DNA of 54,905 nucleotides from the NCBI GenBank assembly GCA_902545035.1, contig CACCEJ010000007.1, positions 1 to 54,905 of the forward strand, given 5' to 3'. Position 1 is the first letter of the stretch. The number at the start of each line of letters is the position of its first letter. Shown in pieces: positions 18,154 through 25,874 of the stretch. The DNA is from an uncultured Pelagibacteraceae bacterium (GTDB lineage: Bacteria > Pseudomonadota > Alphaproteobacteria > Pelagibacterales > Pelagibacteraceae). The position numbers were made by a program, and so were the translations under genes. The notes under the pieces were generated by a model. The model was not told where the DNA came from, made no database searches, and saw only the letters and a list, made by a program, of their open reading frames with translations.

Positions 18154-19832
18154 CCTTTTTAAAAATAAATAACTTAAGCATTGATTACAAAATGAGAAAA
18201 GAAACAGTTAAAGCAGCTAAAAATATAAATATAGATATTAATAAAGGTGAAATAGTTGGATTAGTTGGGGAGTCCGGGTCGGGTAAAAGCACTGTTGCTA
18301 ACGCTATAGTAAATTTGATTGATGAACCAGGTAAAATTTCAAATGGATCAATATTTATGGGCGACACAAATATAAGTGAAAATCAAGAAACTATCGTCCA
18401 ATACAGAGGAAAAAAAATAGGATTGATATTTCAAGATCCTCAAACTTCCTTAAATCCAATTTTAACAATTGGTGAACAGCTTATAGAAACAATACAGACT
18501 CATTTAAATATTAATACAGATGAGGCAAAAAATAGAGCAATCAATTTATTAAAAGAGGTGGGTATAAAAGAAGCAGAGAAAAGATTTAACAATTACCCTC
18601 ATCAATTTTCTGGTGGTATGAGACAAAGAGTTGTTATTTCTCTTGCTTTATGTTGTGAGCCCGAATTATTAATTGCAGACGAACCAACAACAGCACTAGA
18701 CGTTTCTATTCAGTCTCAAATTCTAGAATTAATTAAAAGATTAACAAAAGAGAGAAATTTAGCTGTAATACTTATTACTCACGATATGGGTGTTATCGCT
18801 GAAACTACAGATAGAGTGGCTGTAATGAAAAATGGAGACTTAATTGAAATAGGTTTAACCAAACAGATATTGGTTGAGCCTAAGGAAAAATACACAAAAA
18901 GCTTAGTTAGCTCTGTACCACCAACAAATAAAAAAATATCAAGGTTTACAATTATTGAAAAAGAGAATTTAAATATTCAAAATAATAATATTAAAATATT
19001 AAACAGATGGTCTAAAAAAAGTATTGTAGATCAAAACTTAGTTAAAATCCAAAATTTGAGTAAATCTTTCGATGATAGTTTTTTCACAGAAAATACAAAA
19101 AATTCAGTGATGGCAGTAGATGATGTTTCTTTTGATATTAAGGAAGGTAAATCATTTGGTCTAGTTGGTGAGAGTGGTAGTGGTAAAACTACTATAGCAA
19201 AAATGGTAGTGAATTTATTTAAACCAAGTTCTGGGGATATATTTTTTGACAATGTAAATGTTACTAAGATCAAAAAAAATAAAGATTTATTAAAATTTAG
19301 AAGACAAATTCAAATGATATTTCAGGATCCATTTTCTTCATTAAATGGAAGACTAAAAGTAAATGAAATTATTGCAGAACCTATTAAACTTCATAATCCA
19401 GATATAAAATCTAGTGATTTAGATAGTTATATTCATGATTTATTAGAGTCTGTTGAATTAACTCAACAGTCTGCAATCAGATATCCCCATGAATTTTCAG
19501 GGGGTCAAAGACAAAGAATATCAATAGCAAGGGCACTAGCAACCCAACCAAGACTTCTTGTGTGCGATGAACCTACATCAGCATTAGACGTGAGCATTCA
19601 AGCTCAAATACTAAACTTATTAAAAGATCTTCAAGAACAGTTAAATCTCACTATATTATTTATAAGCCATGATTTACCGGTTGTAAGACAAATGTGTGAT
19701 AAAATAGCTGTGCTTAAAGATGGAAAATTATGTGAAGTGTCAGAAACAGAAGAGTTGTTTAAAAATCCTAAACATAATTATACTAAGGAACTACTAAAAT
19801 TAATGCCAAAAATTGAGTCAATTTATAACTAA
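18150..19832 (+). CDS. peptide ABC transporter, fused DppD-DppF ATPase
   Basis: Both ATPase subunits on one 560-residue chain. Domain 1 (residues ~1-255) has GESGSGKST, SGGMRQR and IADEPTTALD. Domain 2 (~290-560) has GESGSGKTT, SGGQRQR and VCDEPTSALD. The linker, about residues 255-290, matches the oligopeptide-transporter C-terminal extension. Each domain has full Walker A, signature and Walker B motifs, so both sites should hydrolyse ATP. Fused DppDF proteins are common in marine alphaproteobacteria. It overlaps dppC by 4 bases. Confidence 0.93.
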   Translation: MTFLKINNLSIDYKMRKETVKAAKNINIDINKGEIVGLVGESGSGKSTVANAIVNLIDEPGKISNGSIFMGDTNISENQETIVQYRGKKIGLIFQDPQTSLNPILTIGEQLIETIQTHLNINTDEAKNRAINLLKEVGIKEAEKRFNNYPHQFSGGMRQRVVISLALCCEPELLIADEPTTALDVSIQSQILELIKRLTKERNLAVILITHDMGVIAETTDRVAVMKNGDLIEIGLTKQILVEPKEKYTKSLVSSVPPTNKKISRFTIIEKENLNIQNNNIKILNRWSKKSIVDQNLVKIQNLSKSFDDSFFTENTKNSVMAVDDVSFDIKEGKSFGLVGESGSGKTTIAKMVVNLFKPSSGDIFFDNVNVTKIKKNKDLLKFRRQIQMIFQDPFSSLNGRLKVNEIIAEPIKLHNPDIKSSDLDSYIHDLLESVELTQQSAIRYPHEFSGGQRQRISIARALATQPRLLVCDEPTSALDVSIQAQILNLLKDLQEQLNLTILFISHDLPVVRQMCDKIAVLKDGKLCEVSETEELFKNPKHNYTKELLKLMPKIESIYN

Positions 19833-19844
19833 AAGGAGAAAACT

Positions 19845-20237
19845 ATGACAATATTTAAAAAAATTTCTGAAAATGAGGCTACTGGCAAAGTAAAAGAAAT
19901 TTTTGATGAAATAAAAGAAGCCCGACAAATAACTGAAATTCCGAATTTTTGGAAAACAATGGCTAATAGTCCTGAAACATTAGAAAGAACCTGGAGATCA
20001 TTACAACAAGTAATGGGAAAAGGTGAATTAGATCCTGCTGTAAAGGAGCTTATTTATGTTGCAGTTTCAATTACTAATAATTGTGAATATTGTATTAAAT
20101 CTCATTCTTTAGCTGCCAGAAAAAAAGGTGCTACAGACGGAATGATAAACGAAATGATCGCAATTGTCGGGATGGCAAATGAAACAAATCGTTTAGTTGA
20201 AGGTTATCAAGTAGAAGTAGACGACTTTCTCAAATAA
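19845..20237 (+). CDS. AhpD-like carboxymuconolactone decarboxylase-family protein
   Basis: Small helical protein of the CMD/AhpD fold, 130 residues. The motif EYCIKSHS, with an upstream Cys giving C-x-x-C, and the following His are the peroxidase-type active site (proton relay Glu upstream in LIYVAVSITNNCEYC). It probably reduces alkyl peroxides or is a peroxidase-related protein. A strong AAAAGGAG ribosome site lies 12 bases after the ATPase stop, so it may be the operon's last but one gene. Confidence 0.85.
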   Translation: MTIFKKISENEATGKVKEIFDEIKEARQITEIPNFWKTMANSPETLERTWRSLQQVMGKGELDPAVKELIYVAVSITNNCEYCIKSHSLAARKKGATDGMINEMIAIVGMANETNRLVEGYQVEVDDFLK

Positions 20238-20238
20238 A

Positions 20239-20583
20239 ATGAATTTCGATTTTGTCTACAAGATATGTACAAAATCTGAGTGGAGTGAGGCAAAACTTAA
20301 TAATGTTTTTAAAGGCACTGCATTAGATTTAAAAGATGGTTATATCCATTTTTCTGATAAAGATCAGGTCAAGCAAACACTAAATAAGTTTTATATTAAT
20401 CAAACTAATTTAATAATTCTTAAAGTGGATGCTTTAAAATTAAAAAATCTAGTTTGGGAGCAATCAACTGATGGCACTATGTTTCCACATTTATACTCAG
20501 ATCTAGATTTAGATTTTGTAGTTAAAGAATATATTATTGATTTAAAAGATGATGGTAAGCATAATCTGCCAGACAAACTTTAA
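20239..20583 (+). CDS. DUF952 family protein
   Basis: Small soluble protein of 114 residues. YKICTKSEW at the N-terminus, DGYIHFSDKDQV in the middle and FPHLYSDLDLDFV at the C-terminus are the DUF952 signature. The fold resembles ADP-ribosyltransferase-like domains, but the function is unknown. It begins one base after the AhpD-like gene stop and converges with the SMR gene. Confidence 0.8.
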   Translation: MNFDFVYKICTKSEWSEAKLNNVFKGTALDLKDGYIHFSDKDQVKQTLNKFYINQTNLIILKVDALKLKNLVWEQSTDGTMFPHLYSDLDLDFVVKEYIIDLKDDGKHNLPDKL

Positions 20584-20586
20584 TAT

Positions 20587-20922
20587 TTAATTTGATTTTC
20601 CAACTAAATTGACAATTAAAACACCAGATATAATTAATATGAGACCTATAATTGTAAAAAAATCTGGAATTTGATTAAATTTATAAATACCAACAACTGA
20701 AGTAGCTATTATACATAAGCCTGCAAATGAAGCATAAGTAACGCCAACAGGAATAGTTTTCATAACTATAGACAGCGTATACATGCAAGCAACTATTGTT
20801 ATTGCTGTAAAGACACTTGGTAAAAATATTGTAAAACCATTTGCAGCTTTGGCAAAACCATTAGATGCTGTACCAAGAGCAACTGCAATAATTAAAATTA
20901 TATAAGCAGTTATATTACTCAT
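20587..20922 (-). CDS. SMR-family membrane protein lacking the canonical Glu
   Basis: Four-helix small multidrug resistance-type protein, 111 residues. I start it at the ATG (20922) rather than the TTG one codon upstream. It aligns without gaps to the SMR protein at 50976-51311 and to EmrE through GFAKAANGF, but the membrane Glu that couples protons and binds substrate (EmrE Glu14, present in the other copy) is replaced by Gly in ALGTASNGF. The C-terminal GVLIVNLVGKS is normal. It may transport a non-cationic substrate, act as the silent half of a heterodimer, or be decaying. Confidence 0.85.
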   Translation of the reverse strand: MSNITAYIILIIAVALGTASNGFAKAANGFTIFLPSVFTAITIVACMYTLSIVMKTIPVGVTYASFAGLCIIATSVVGIYKFNQIPDFFTIIGLILIISGVLIVNLVGKSN

Positions 20923-20971
20923 CAATTCAGAATAATATTATCTAAAATTAATATCTACAAACTTTTCTAAT

Positions 20972-21469
20972 TTATTCAATTATTATTGGCCCAACCATTC
21001 CAGTTTCATAATGACCCGGAATATTACATGCCATTTCTAAAGAAATATCTTTTGAAAACTTCCAAATAATTTCTCCTGTTTTATTTGGCTCTAACATTAC
21101 ACTATTTGCATGTTTGTGGCCCAATGAATGATCTTTTTTTGACATTTCTTTCATTTTTTTATGGTCAATTCGGTCGCCTAAAAGAATATCGTGTTCAATT
21201 AATCTTGCCATTTCGGGTTGGTGATCAATATGCATCTTTTTAGTTCCAATATTATATTCATGAACTAGTTCACCTAAATTTTTAACAATTATTTTTACCG
21301 TTTCACCTTTTTTAACTTGAATTGAACTTGGCTCATAATAATTATCATACATCTTTACTTCTATTACTCTTGTAACATCATTTGGATCACCCTTAGACCC
21401 AATCATCTTCATTGAAGCAGCATTAGAATTAAAGGCGATAAAAATAAATAAAAGTATAAGTTTTTTCAT
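20972..21469 (-). CDS. secreted cupredoxin (type 1 copper protein)
   Basis: Periplasmic blue-copper-type protein, 165 residues, signal peptide ending at NSNA. Copper ligands are VHEYNIG (His) and ACNIPGHYETGMVG (Cys, His, Met). A His/Met/Lys-rich insert (residues ~75-120) separates them, with HDI, DHKKM, KKDHSLGHKH, possibly another metal site. It is the last gene of the minus-strand small-protein cluster, with its start overlapping the previous stop (TAATG). It may carry electrons or copper; partners are unknown. Confidence 0.87.
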   Translation of the reverse strand: MKKLILLFIFIAFNSNAASMKMIGSKGDPNDVTRVIEVKMYDNYYEPSSIQVKKGETVKIIVKNLGELVHEYNIGTKKMHIDHQPEMARLIEHDILLGDRIDHKKMKEMSKKDHSLGHKHANSVMLEPNKTGEIIWKFSKDISLEMACNIPGHYETGMVGPIIIE

Positions 21470-21789
21470 TATTTAGGCATTGGTGTTGCGCCAGTCTCTA
21501 AACTCATGATTTTTCCATTATCATATTTGTAGACTGCCATTACTGCTTCAGTGTTTCCATCATCAAATGTTACAAACGCGTGGTGTACACCAACTTCGTC
21601 ATTTTCATATACAACTCTTGTATCTCTTTGATTAATATCACCGCTCATCGCCCATTTGATCACTTCAGCTTTACCTAAAGTATTTCCTGATTTATGCATT
21701 GTAAATTTGAAATCGTCATGCAAAAGCTCATTCATAGCTGCTTCATCTTTATTTTTTAATGCAGCACTGTATTTTTCTAATATTGACAT
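21469..21789 (-). CDS. NTF2/SnoaL-like small protein
   Basis: 106-residue protein predicted to fold as an NTF2/SnoaL-type alpha-beta cone. I start it at ATG 21789, preceded by a strong AAAGGAGA site, rather than eight codons upstream inside the previous gene. It is a clear paralogue of the gene at 24069-24395: both begin MSILEK, share the VYENDE/LFENDE and DGNTEA segments, and end LETGAT-x-x-PK. Proteins of this fold bind small hydrophobic or polyketide-like ligands, or act as isomerases. No specific function is known. Confidence 0.8.
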   Translation of the reverse strand: MSILEKYSAALKNKDEAAMNELLHDDFKFTMHKSGNTLGKAEVIKWAMSGDINQRDTRVVYENDEVGVHHAFVTFDDGNTEAVMAVYKYDNGKIMSLETGATPMPK

Positions 21790-21799
21790 TTTATCTCCT

Positions 21800-22087
21800 T
21801 TATACTCCTTCAACTATTATTCCATTAGTATCTGCGTTATCTAATCGAATTTGTTTTATTGGTTTATATTCTTCGGAATTATACCATTCCTTTGCTTTCT
21901 CGTAACTTGGAAATTTTATCACAACTGTCCTTGGATGCTGCCATGACCCTTCAATAGTCTCGCTGGTACCACCTCTCACAAGATACTCTCCACCAAATTT
22001 TTCTGCAGTGGGTTTAACTTTGTCTATGTATTCCTTATAATTTTCAGGATTGTTAACATTAAGGTTAAAGATCGCATAACCACTCAT
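21800..22087 (-). CDS. DUF1330 family protein
   Basis: 95-residue protein of the DUF1330 family, a ferredoxin-like dimeric alpha/beta barrel. Recognisable by the N-terminal GYAIFNLNVNNPENYKEY, GGEYLVRGG, the VVIKFPSYEKAKEWYNSEEY stretch and the final basic/acidic strand. Function unknown. It lies two bases downstream of the GYD-like gene in a tightly coupled run. Confidence 0.88.
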   Translation of the reverse strand: MSGYAIFNLNVNNPENYKEYIDKVKPTAEKFGGEYLVRGGTSETIEGSWQHPRTVVIKFPSYEKAKEWYNSEEYKPIKQIRLDNADTNGIIVEGV

Positions 22088-22089
22088 AA

Positions 22090-22413
22090 TTATTCTCCTG
22101 GTTTAATAACAGACTTTGTGGCATCTGCAGCATTTTGAAAAGCTTTATTGTAGTCAATAACTTCATGTACCATCAAATCATCCATTAGACCTGAATTTTT
22201 AAAAGCTATCTTCAAGGCAAGTGCTTGTTCATAATCTCCTTCTACACATGAGATAACATCAAATCTACCTCTTACCCATTCATAGCTGATCAATTTTAAA
22301 CCAGCAGCCTCCGTAACTTTCTTAGTCGATGCATATCTATCAGCAGATGGATCATTTTGCATTCTTTTCATTAATTCTGCACTTATTTTGCCAATCAAAT
22401 AAAATCTTGCCAT
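22090..22413 (-). CDS. GYD-domain-like small protein
   Basis: 107-residue dimeric alpha/beta-barrel protein resembling the GYD family: VTEAAGLKLISYEWVRGRFD matches the family's amphipathic helix plus gly-x-phe/tyr-asp turn, followed by VEGDYEQALALKIAF. I use ATG 22413, one base after the preceding stop; a start four codons earlier would overlap. Role unknown. Assignment to GYD is by pattern only. Confidence 0.72.
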   Translation of the reverse strand: MARFYLIGKISAELMKRMQNDPSADRYASTKKVTEAAGLKLISYEWVRGRFDVISCVEGDYEQALALKIAFKNSGLMDDLMVHEVIDYNKAFQNAADATKSVIKPGE

Positions 22414-22414
22414 A

Positions 22415-22705
22415 TTACATTTCAACTTTTGTTAAATCCCAAGCAGTCATTTTGATAACACATTCATCGTAAATTTCCTTTCCAACTGGATGTGTGCCAG
22501 ATATTAGTTCTTTCATTTTTTCCATATTATGAACAAATACCTTAAACATTACGCCACTTTTATCTGGCTTTACTGCTCCTATAGTTTTTTCTGGATAAGC
22601 TGCAGATTTTCTCACACTCATACCTTCATCTGATTGCATCCATCCCATAAATTTTTCAAGCTTTCCTTCTTTCAAATCTACGATTACTAACACTTCTTTT
22701 TCCAT
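22415..22705 (-). CDS. hypothetical small protein, probable alpha/beta barrel
   Basis: 96-residue soluble protein that I do not recognise. It opens with a beta-strand (EVLVIVDLKEGK), then a helix (KLEKFMGWMQ), and the spacing resembles dimeric ferredoxin-like barrels such as antibiotic biosynthesis monooxygenases. No catalytic residues are evident. A strong AAAAAGGAGA site precedes the ATG and it is tightly followed by the GYD-like gene. Confidence 0.7.
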   Translation of the reverse strand: MEKEVLVIVDLKEGKLEKFMGWMQSDEGMSVRKSAAYPEKTIGAVKPDKSGVMFKVFVHNMEKMKELISGTHPVGKEIYDECVIKMTAWDLTKVEM

Positions 22706-22750
22706 ATTTTTCTCCTTTTTTTTGTTTAATATTTTAATTCAATTAAATGA

Positions 22751-23179
22751 TTATTCAATTGTTTCAATGGTTGTTCCAGGAAAAGCATATCCAACTTGAT
22801 ATGTGAATAAAATCGTCTGAAATTCTTGTATTTCAGACCATTGTGAACCAAGTTGTTGATGATTTGCAAATCCAGCAGGATTTTCATAAAATTCATTTAA
22901 TACATAGAAAATATTACCAGTTGTCCCTTGTGATGGGTCACCAGGATTTTTCCACTCAGGACCTTTCATGATCGAATATGAATTTAGTTTTTTTTCACCT
23001 GTTAATGGATGTGTTTCTTTCATCCATTTTGCATGTTTCATAAGCATTTCCTCAACTTTTGCTGTATCGGCCATAGGAACTTTAAGAGTTATTGAAAAAC
23101 CATTTGCATTTGCATGACCATCAGCAAAAGAGTTTGTTGTGAACAGACTTAATATTAGAATTAAAAAAATTTTTTTCAT
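22751..23179 (-). CDS. secreted protein of unknown function
   Basis: 142 residues with a signal peptide (MKKIFLILILSLFTTNSFA, cleavage before DGHANA). The mature part may be a ferredoxin-like barrel: a strand (FSITLKVPM), a helix (DTAKVEEMLMKHAKWM), then HPLTGEK and GNIFYVLNEFYE. Its SFADGH leader end is identical to that of the next secreted protein in the cluster. AAAGG ribosome site. Function not known. Confidence 0.75.
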   Translation of the reverse strand: MKKIFLILILSLFTTNSFADGHANANGFSITLKVPMADTAKVEEMLMKHAKWMKETHPLTGEKKLNSYSIMKGPEWKNPGDPSQGTTGNIFYVLNEFYENPAGFANHQQLGSQWSEIQEFQTILFTYQVGYAFPGTTIETIE

Positions 23180-23202
23180 TTATTTACCTTTCTTTAAATT
23201 TA

Positions 23203-23688
23203 TCATTTCATTAATGCATATTCACCCATGAAATAAATTGAAGAGGCAAATTTATTTTCTTGGGCTGAGTTAATTGGTGTGTACCCTGTTGAGCCACTAC
23301 ATTCTATTCCTTTATATTTTCCTGTTCCCCCTAAACATTTAAATGTACCATTCATTGAGTCTCCAAGTGGAATTTCGTAGTATGTAAAAACAGCATCCCC
23401 ATCCATTAGATTTATTTTACAGTGTCCCATTTCAAATCCCTTTCCTGGGATTGTGCCTGCGCCAAGACAATATTGTGAAGCATTATCCATGAATGTTGTA
23501 CCTTCGACTGCCATTAATCCTCCAACTCCATCGTAAGTAAAAGTTAAAAAGTTACCCTCGTTATCAGTAAGAAATTTGTTTTCTCCAACAATAAAACCTT
23601 TAAGATCAATTTTTCCTTTATGGCCGTCTGCAAAACTTGATGTTGTAAATAATATAAACATCATAATTAAATATATTTTTTTCACCAT
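23203..23688 (-). CDS. secreted beta-barrel-like protein
   Basis: 161 residues from ATG 23688 (AAAGG ribosome site), signal peptide ending SSFADGH. The mature protein is mostly beta: FTYDGVGGLMAVEGTTF, then NGTFKCLGGTGKYKGIECSG. The GGTGKYKGI-type turn is reminiscent of dirigent/allene-oxide-cyclase-like barrels. Three Cys residues (in QYCLG, GHCKI and FKCLG) and ECSG could form disulfides outside the membrane. Function unknown; barrel assignment is a guess from pattern. Confidence 0.72.
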   Translation of the reverse strand: MVKKIYLIMMFILFTTSSFADGHKGKIDLKGFIVGENKFLTDNEGNFLTFTYDGVGGLMAVEGTTFMDNASQYCLGAGTIPGKGFEMGHCKINLMDGDAVFTYYEIPLGDSMNGTFKCLGGTGKYKGIECSGSTGYTPINSAQENKFASSIYFMGEYALMK

Positions 23689-23707
23689 TACCTTTCTGTT
23701 ATTATTT

Positions 23708-23977
23708 TTAATCTGAACAAACACTCATTACTGTTGTCTCTTGTTTATGGCCAGATTCCGCAATTACCTTAGCATTCTCTGGATTCTGCATAAATTTTTG
23801 CATAGTGTCTGCTGCTGGTGTTTCCATCACAATATGTACTTTATTTGGATTTTCTATTTCATTACCTACGTAAATAGTTTTAATACCTGCTGCTTCTCTT
23901 GGGCCAGAATGTTCATCAAACATTTTTTTCCAATGAGCCCAGTCTTTTACCTCAAAGTTACCAACCATTTTTACCAT
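23708..23977 (-). CDS. small antibiotic-biosynthesis-monooxygenase-fold protein
   Basis: 89 residues from ATG 23977. The start is chosen because GGGGGG lies just upstream and a short reading frame stops one base before it. VGNFEVKDWAHWKKMFDEH, then KVHIVMETPAADTMQKFM, match the strand-helix layout of ABM-like dimeric barrels. No catalytic signature is visible. It belongs to the same tightly packed minus-strand series of tiny genes. Confidence 0.72.
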   Translation of the reverse strand: MVKMVGNFEVKDWAHWKKMFDEHSGPREAAGIKTIYVGNEIENPNKVHIVMETPAADTMQKFMQNPENAKVIAESGHKQETTVMSVCSD

Positions 23978-23978
23978 T

Positions 23979-24044
23979 TTATTCCCCCCAAACCCCAGCA
24001 AATTCATATGCTTTATCAAAAGCTTTAAACTCAATGCTAGCCAT
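23979..24044 (-). CDS. 21-codon mini-ORF, leader peptide or gene remnant
   Basis: An ATG with an AAAGGTG ribosome site eight bases upstream opens a 21-codon frame (beginning MASIEFKAFDKAYEF, ending VWGE) that stops one base before the next start. The peptide resembles the beginning of a longer small protein that has lost its body just before a G4-T3-G6 tract. It could be a remnant of a deleted gene or a translational-coupling leader. No product is known. Confidence 0.4.
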   Translation of the reverse strand: MASIEFKAFDKAYEFAGVWGE

Positions 24045-24068
24045 ATTAACACCTTTGTAAGTTTATAG

Positions 24069-24395
24069 TTATTTTGGTATTTTTGTTGCTCCAGTTTCTA
24101 ATTCAATGATTTTACCGTCTTTAAACTTCCAACAGCACATCAAAGCTTCTGTATTTCCATCTTGATAAGTAACATACGAATGATCAAAACCAATTTCATC
24201 ATTTTCAAAAAGGATCCTGTATTTTGCGGGACTCATCATCCCTTTACTTACGGCTTCAACCATACCTGCCTTACCCATATGCACATATTCTCCTTTAAGA
24301 TGGGAAAACATTTTGTAGTCATCGTGCACCAGCTCACCAGCTGCTGCACCATCTTTTTCCATGATTGCTTTGTTTAGTTTTTCTAAAATTGACAT
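24069..24395 (-). CDS. NTF2/SnoaL-like small protein, paralogue of the 21.5 kb gene
   Basis: 108 residues; NTF2-like cone fold inferred from N-terminal helix MSILEKLNKAIMEKDGAAAG, HDDYKMF and the C-terminal strands DGNTEALMCCWKFKDGKI. It shares its start, middle DE(I/V)G-x-(D/H)H motif and LETGAT ending with the protein encoded at 21469-21789, so the pair arose by duplication within this cluster. Ribosome site AGGAAC. Function unknown. Confidence 0.8.
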   Translation of the reverse strand: MSILEKLNKAIMEKDGAAAGELVHDDYKMFSHLKGEYVHMGKAGMVEAVSKGMMSPAKYRILFENDEIGFDHSYVTYQDGNTEALMCCWKFKDGKIIELETGATKIPK

Positions 24396-24403
24396 TCTGT
24401 TCC

Positions 24404-24787
24404 TTACTTCTTCATTGCATTGAACATGCTAAGTGTATCATCAAAAGTCATCATAACTTTAGTTTTTCCCTCATCACTTACTTCAAAATAGTGACCAAAC
24501 ATAGTATCCATGTTATCTGCAGTTGCATGAACTCTTGCAAAAACTTTATTTCCTTCACTTATCATATCTAAAACTTTTAAATGGAAATTTGGCCAAGTAG
24601 CTGGGATTTTAGACATTGCAGCCATCATAGCTTGTTTTCCTTTGTGAACTCCAGAAAGTGGATGTACACCTTCTTTACCTGGAAAAGTCCAAACGATTTC
24701 ATCATCGATCATATCGTTAAAAAATGTTTCCATATCTCCAGAACCAAAAAGTTCATATGCTTTTTTAGTTTGTTCTTTTACGTCCAT
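24404..24787 (-). CDS. SnoaL-like/ketosteroid-isomerase-fold protein
   Basis: 127 residues, first gene of the minus-strand small-protein cluster. AYELFGSGDMETFFNDMIDDEIVWTFPG is the classic SnoaL N-terminal helix and strand, followed by GVHKGKQAMMAAM and FDDTLSMFNAMK. Strong AAAGGAGA site. An upstream AT-rich region contains a TATAAT box and a short inverted repeat. Probable ligand-binding or isomerase-like role; no proof in the sequence. Confidence 0.8.
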   Translation of the reverse strand: MDVKEQTKKAYELFGSGDMETFFNDMIDDEIVWTFPGKEGVHPLSGVHKGKQAMMAAMSKIPATWPNFHLKVLDMISEGNKVFARVHATADNMDTMFGHYFEVSDEGKTKVMMTFDDTLSMFNAMKK

Positions 24788-24823
24788 AGTTTCTCCTTTA
24801 AATTAATTGACATATTAGAGTTT

Positions 24824-24855
24824 ATTATAAGATAGAAATGTAATGAATTTATTAC
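24824..24855 (-). promoter_or_regulatory. candidate promoter and operator for the small-protein cluster
   Basis: On the minus strand a TATAAT lies at 24829-24824, 37 bases before the first gene's ATG. It is preceded upstream by the inverted repeat GTAAT-6-ATTAC (24840-24855). The spacing fits a regulated promoter, but no good -35 box is visible, and such AT-rich matches are common here. Confidence 0.35.
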
Positions 24856-24872
24856 AGTACTGCTATGCGTGA

Positions 24873-25874
24873 TTATATCCAGTGAGGATAGGGAAGACCT
24901 TTTTCTTTTAAAAAAGATTTATTAAACATCTTAGAGTTGTATTTATCAGATTTATCACAAAGAATCGTAACAATTGTTTTACCTGGACCTAAAAGTTTAC
25001 CCAACCTTATTGCTCCAGCAATGTTTACTCCACAACTTGTACCTAAACTTAAACCTTCTTTTTCAATTAAATCAAATAAAACAGGCAAAGACTCATGATC
25101 ACTTATTGAAAATGCTCCATCAATTTTTGCTTTTGCAAAATTTGCAGTAACTCTACTAGATCCAATACCTTCAGTTATTGAACCACCTTCACTCTTTAAT
25201 TCACCATTTTCAATGTAACTATAAAGAGAGGAACCTGTTGGATCTGATAAATATATTTTAATATCTTTATTCTTTTCTTTTAAAAAACTACTTACACCTG
25301 CAATTGTACCACCAGTGCCAGATGAACATACAAAACCATCTATTTTGCCATCAGTCTGTTCCCATATTTCTGGTCCAGTTGTTTCATAATGACCTTTAGA
25401 ATTGGCTGTATTGTCAAATTGATTAGCCCAAACTACACCGTGATTGTTACTACTTTTCAATTCATCAGCCAATCTTCCTGCATATTTAACAAAGTTATTT
25501 TCATCTTTATAAGGTTTTGGTGGAACCAATCTTAAATCAGCTCCAATATTTCTTAATAAATCTTTTTTTTCTTGTGTTTGATTATCGTTCATCACGATAA
25601 TAGTTTTATAACCAATAGAATTTCCTAATAGACATAATCCAATTCCAGTATTACCAGCTGTTCCTTCAACAATTGTTCCACCTTTTGAAATTAGTTTTTT
25701 TTCTTCAGCATCTCTTATCAAAGCTAAAGCTGCTCTATCTTTTACAGAGCCACCTGGATTAAGGTACTCTGCTTTTCCATAAATATTACAACCAGTAATT
25801 TCTGATGCGGCTTTTAATTTAAATAAAGGAGTATTTCCTATTGCTTCGACAAAATTATTTTGTAAAATTTTCAT
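24873..25874 (-). CDS. cysK: cysteine synthase A
   Basis: PLP-dependent O-acetylserine sulfhydrylase, 333 residues. GNTPLFKLK opens the fold, GSVKDRAAL holds the PLP Lys, [11 protein letters not shown] is the substrate loop and SSGTGGT binds the cofactor phosphate. It makes cysteine from O-acetylserine and sulfide. It overlaps cysE by 4 bases (ATGA), so serine activation and sulfide fixation are made together. The C-terminal [13 protein letters not shown] is typical of the alphaproteobacterial form. Confidence 0.94.
   Translation of the reverse strand: MKILQNNFVEAIGNTPLFKLKAASEITGCNIYGKAEYLNPGGSVKDRAALALIRDAEEKKLISKGGTIVEGTAGNTGIGLCLLGNSIGYKTIIVMNDNQTQEKKDLLRNIGADLRLVPPKPYKDENNFVKYAGRLADELKSSNNHGVVWANQFDNTANSKGHYETTGPEIWEQTDGKIDGFVCSSGTGGTIAGVSSFLKEKNKDIKIYLSDPTGSSLYSYIENGELKSEGGSITEGIGSSRVTANFAKAKIDGAFSISDHESLPVLFDLIEKEGLSLGTSCGVNIAGAIRLGKLLGPGKTIVTILCDKSDKYNSKMFNKSFLKEKGLPYPHWI

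Noticed and set aside
18150-19832. Double ATPase as an unusual fusion
   Set aside because: Fused DppD-DppF (YejF-like) ATPases are well known, so this is not novel.
23981-23997. G-quadruplex possibility in the G4-T3-G6 tract (minus strand)
   Set aside because: Only two G tracts are present, whereas four are needed for a unimolecular quadruplex.
24581-24835. Plus-strand frame opposite the SnoaL gene
   Set aside because: Phe/Cys/Trp-rich nonsense product typical of an antisense reading of AT-rich genes; the minus-strand gene has a ribosome site and family motifs.
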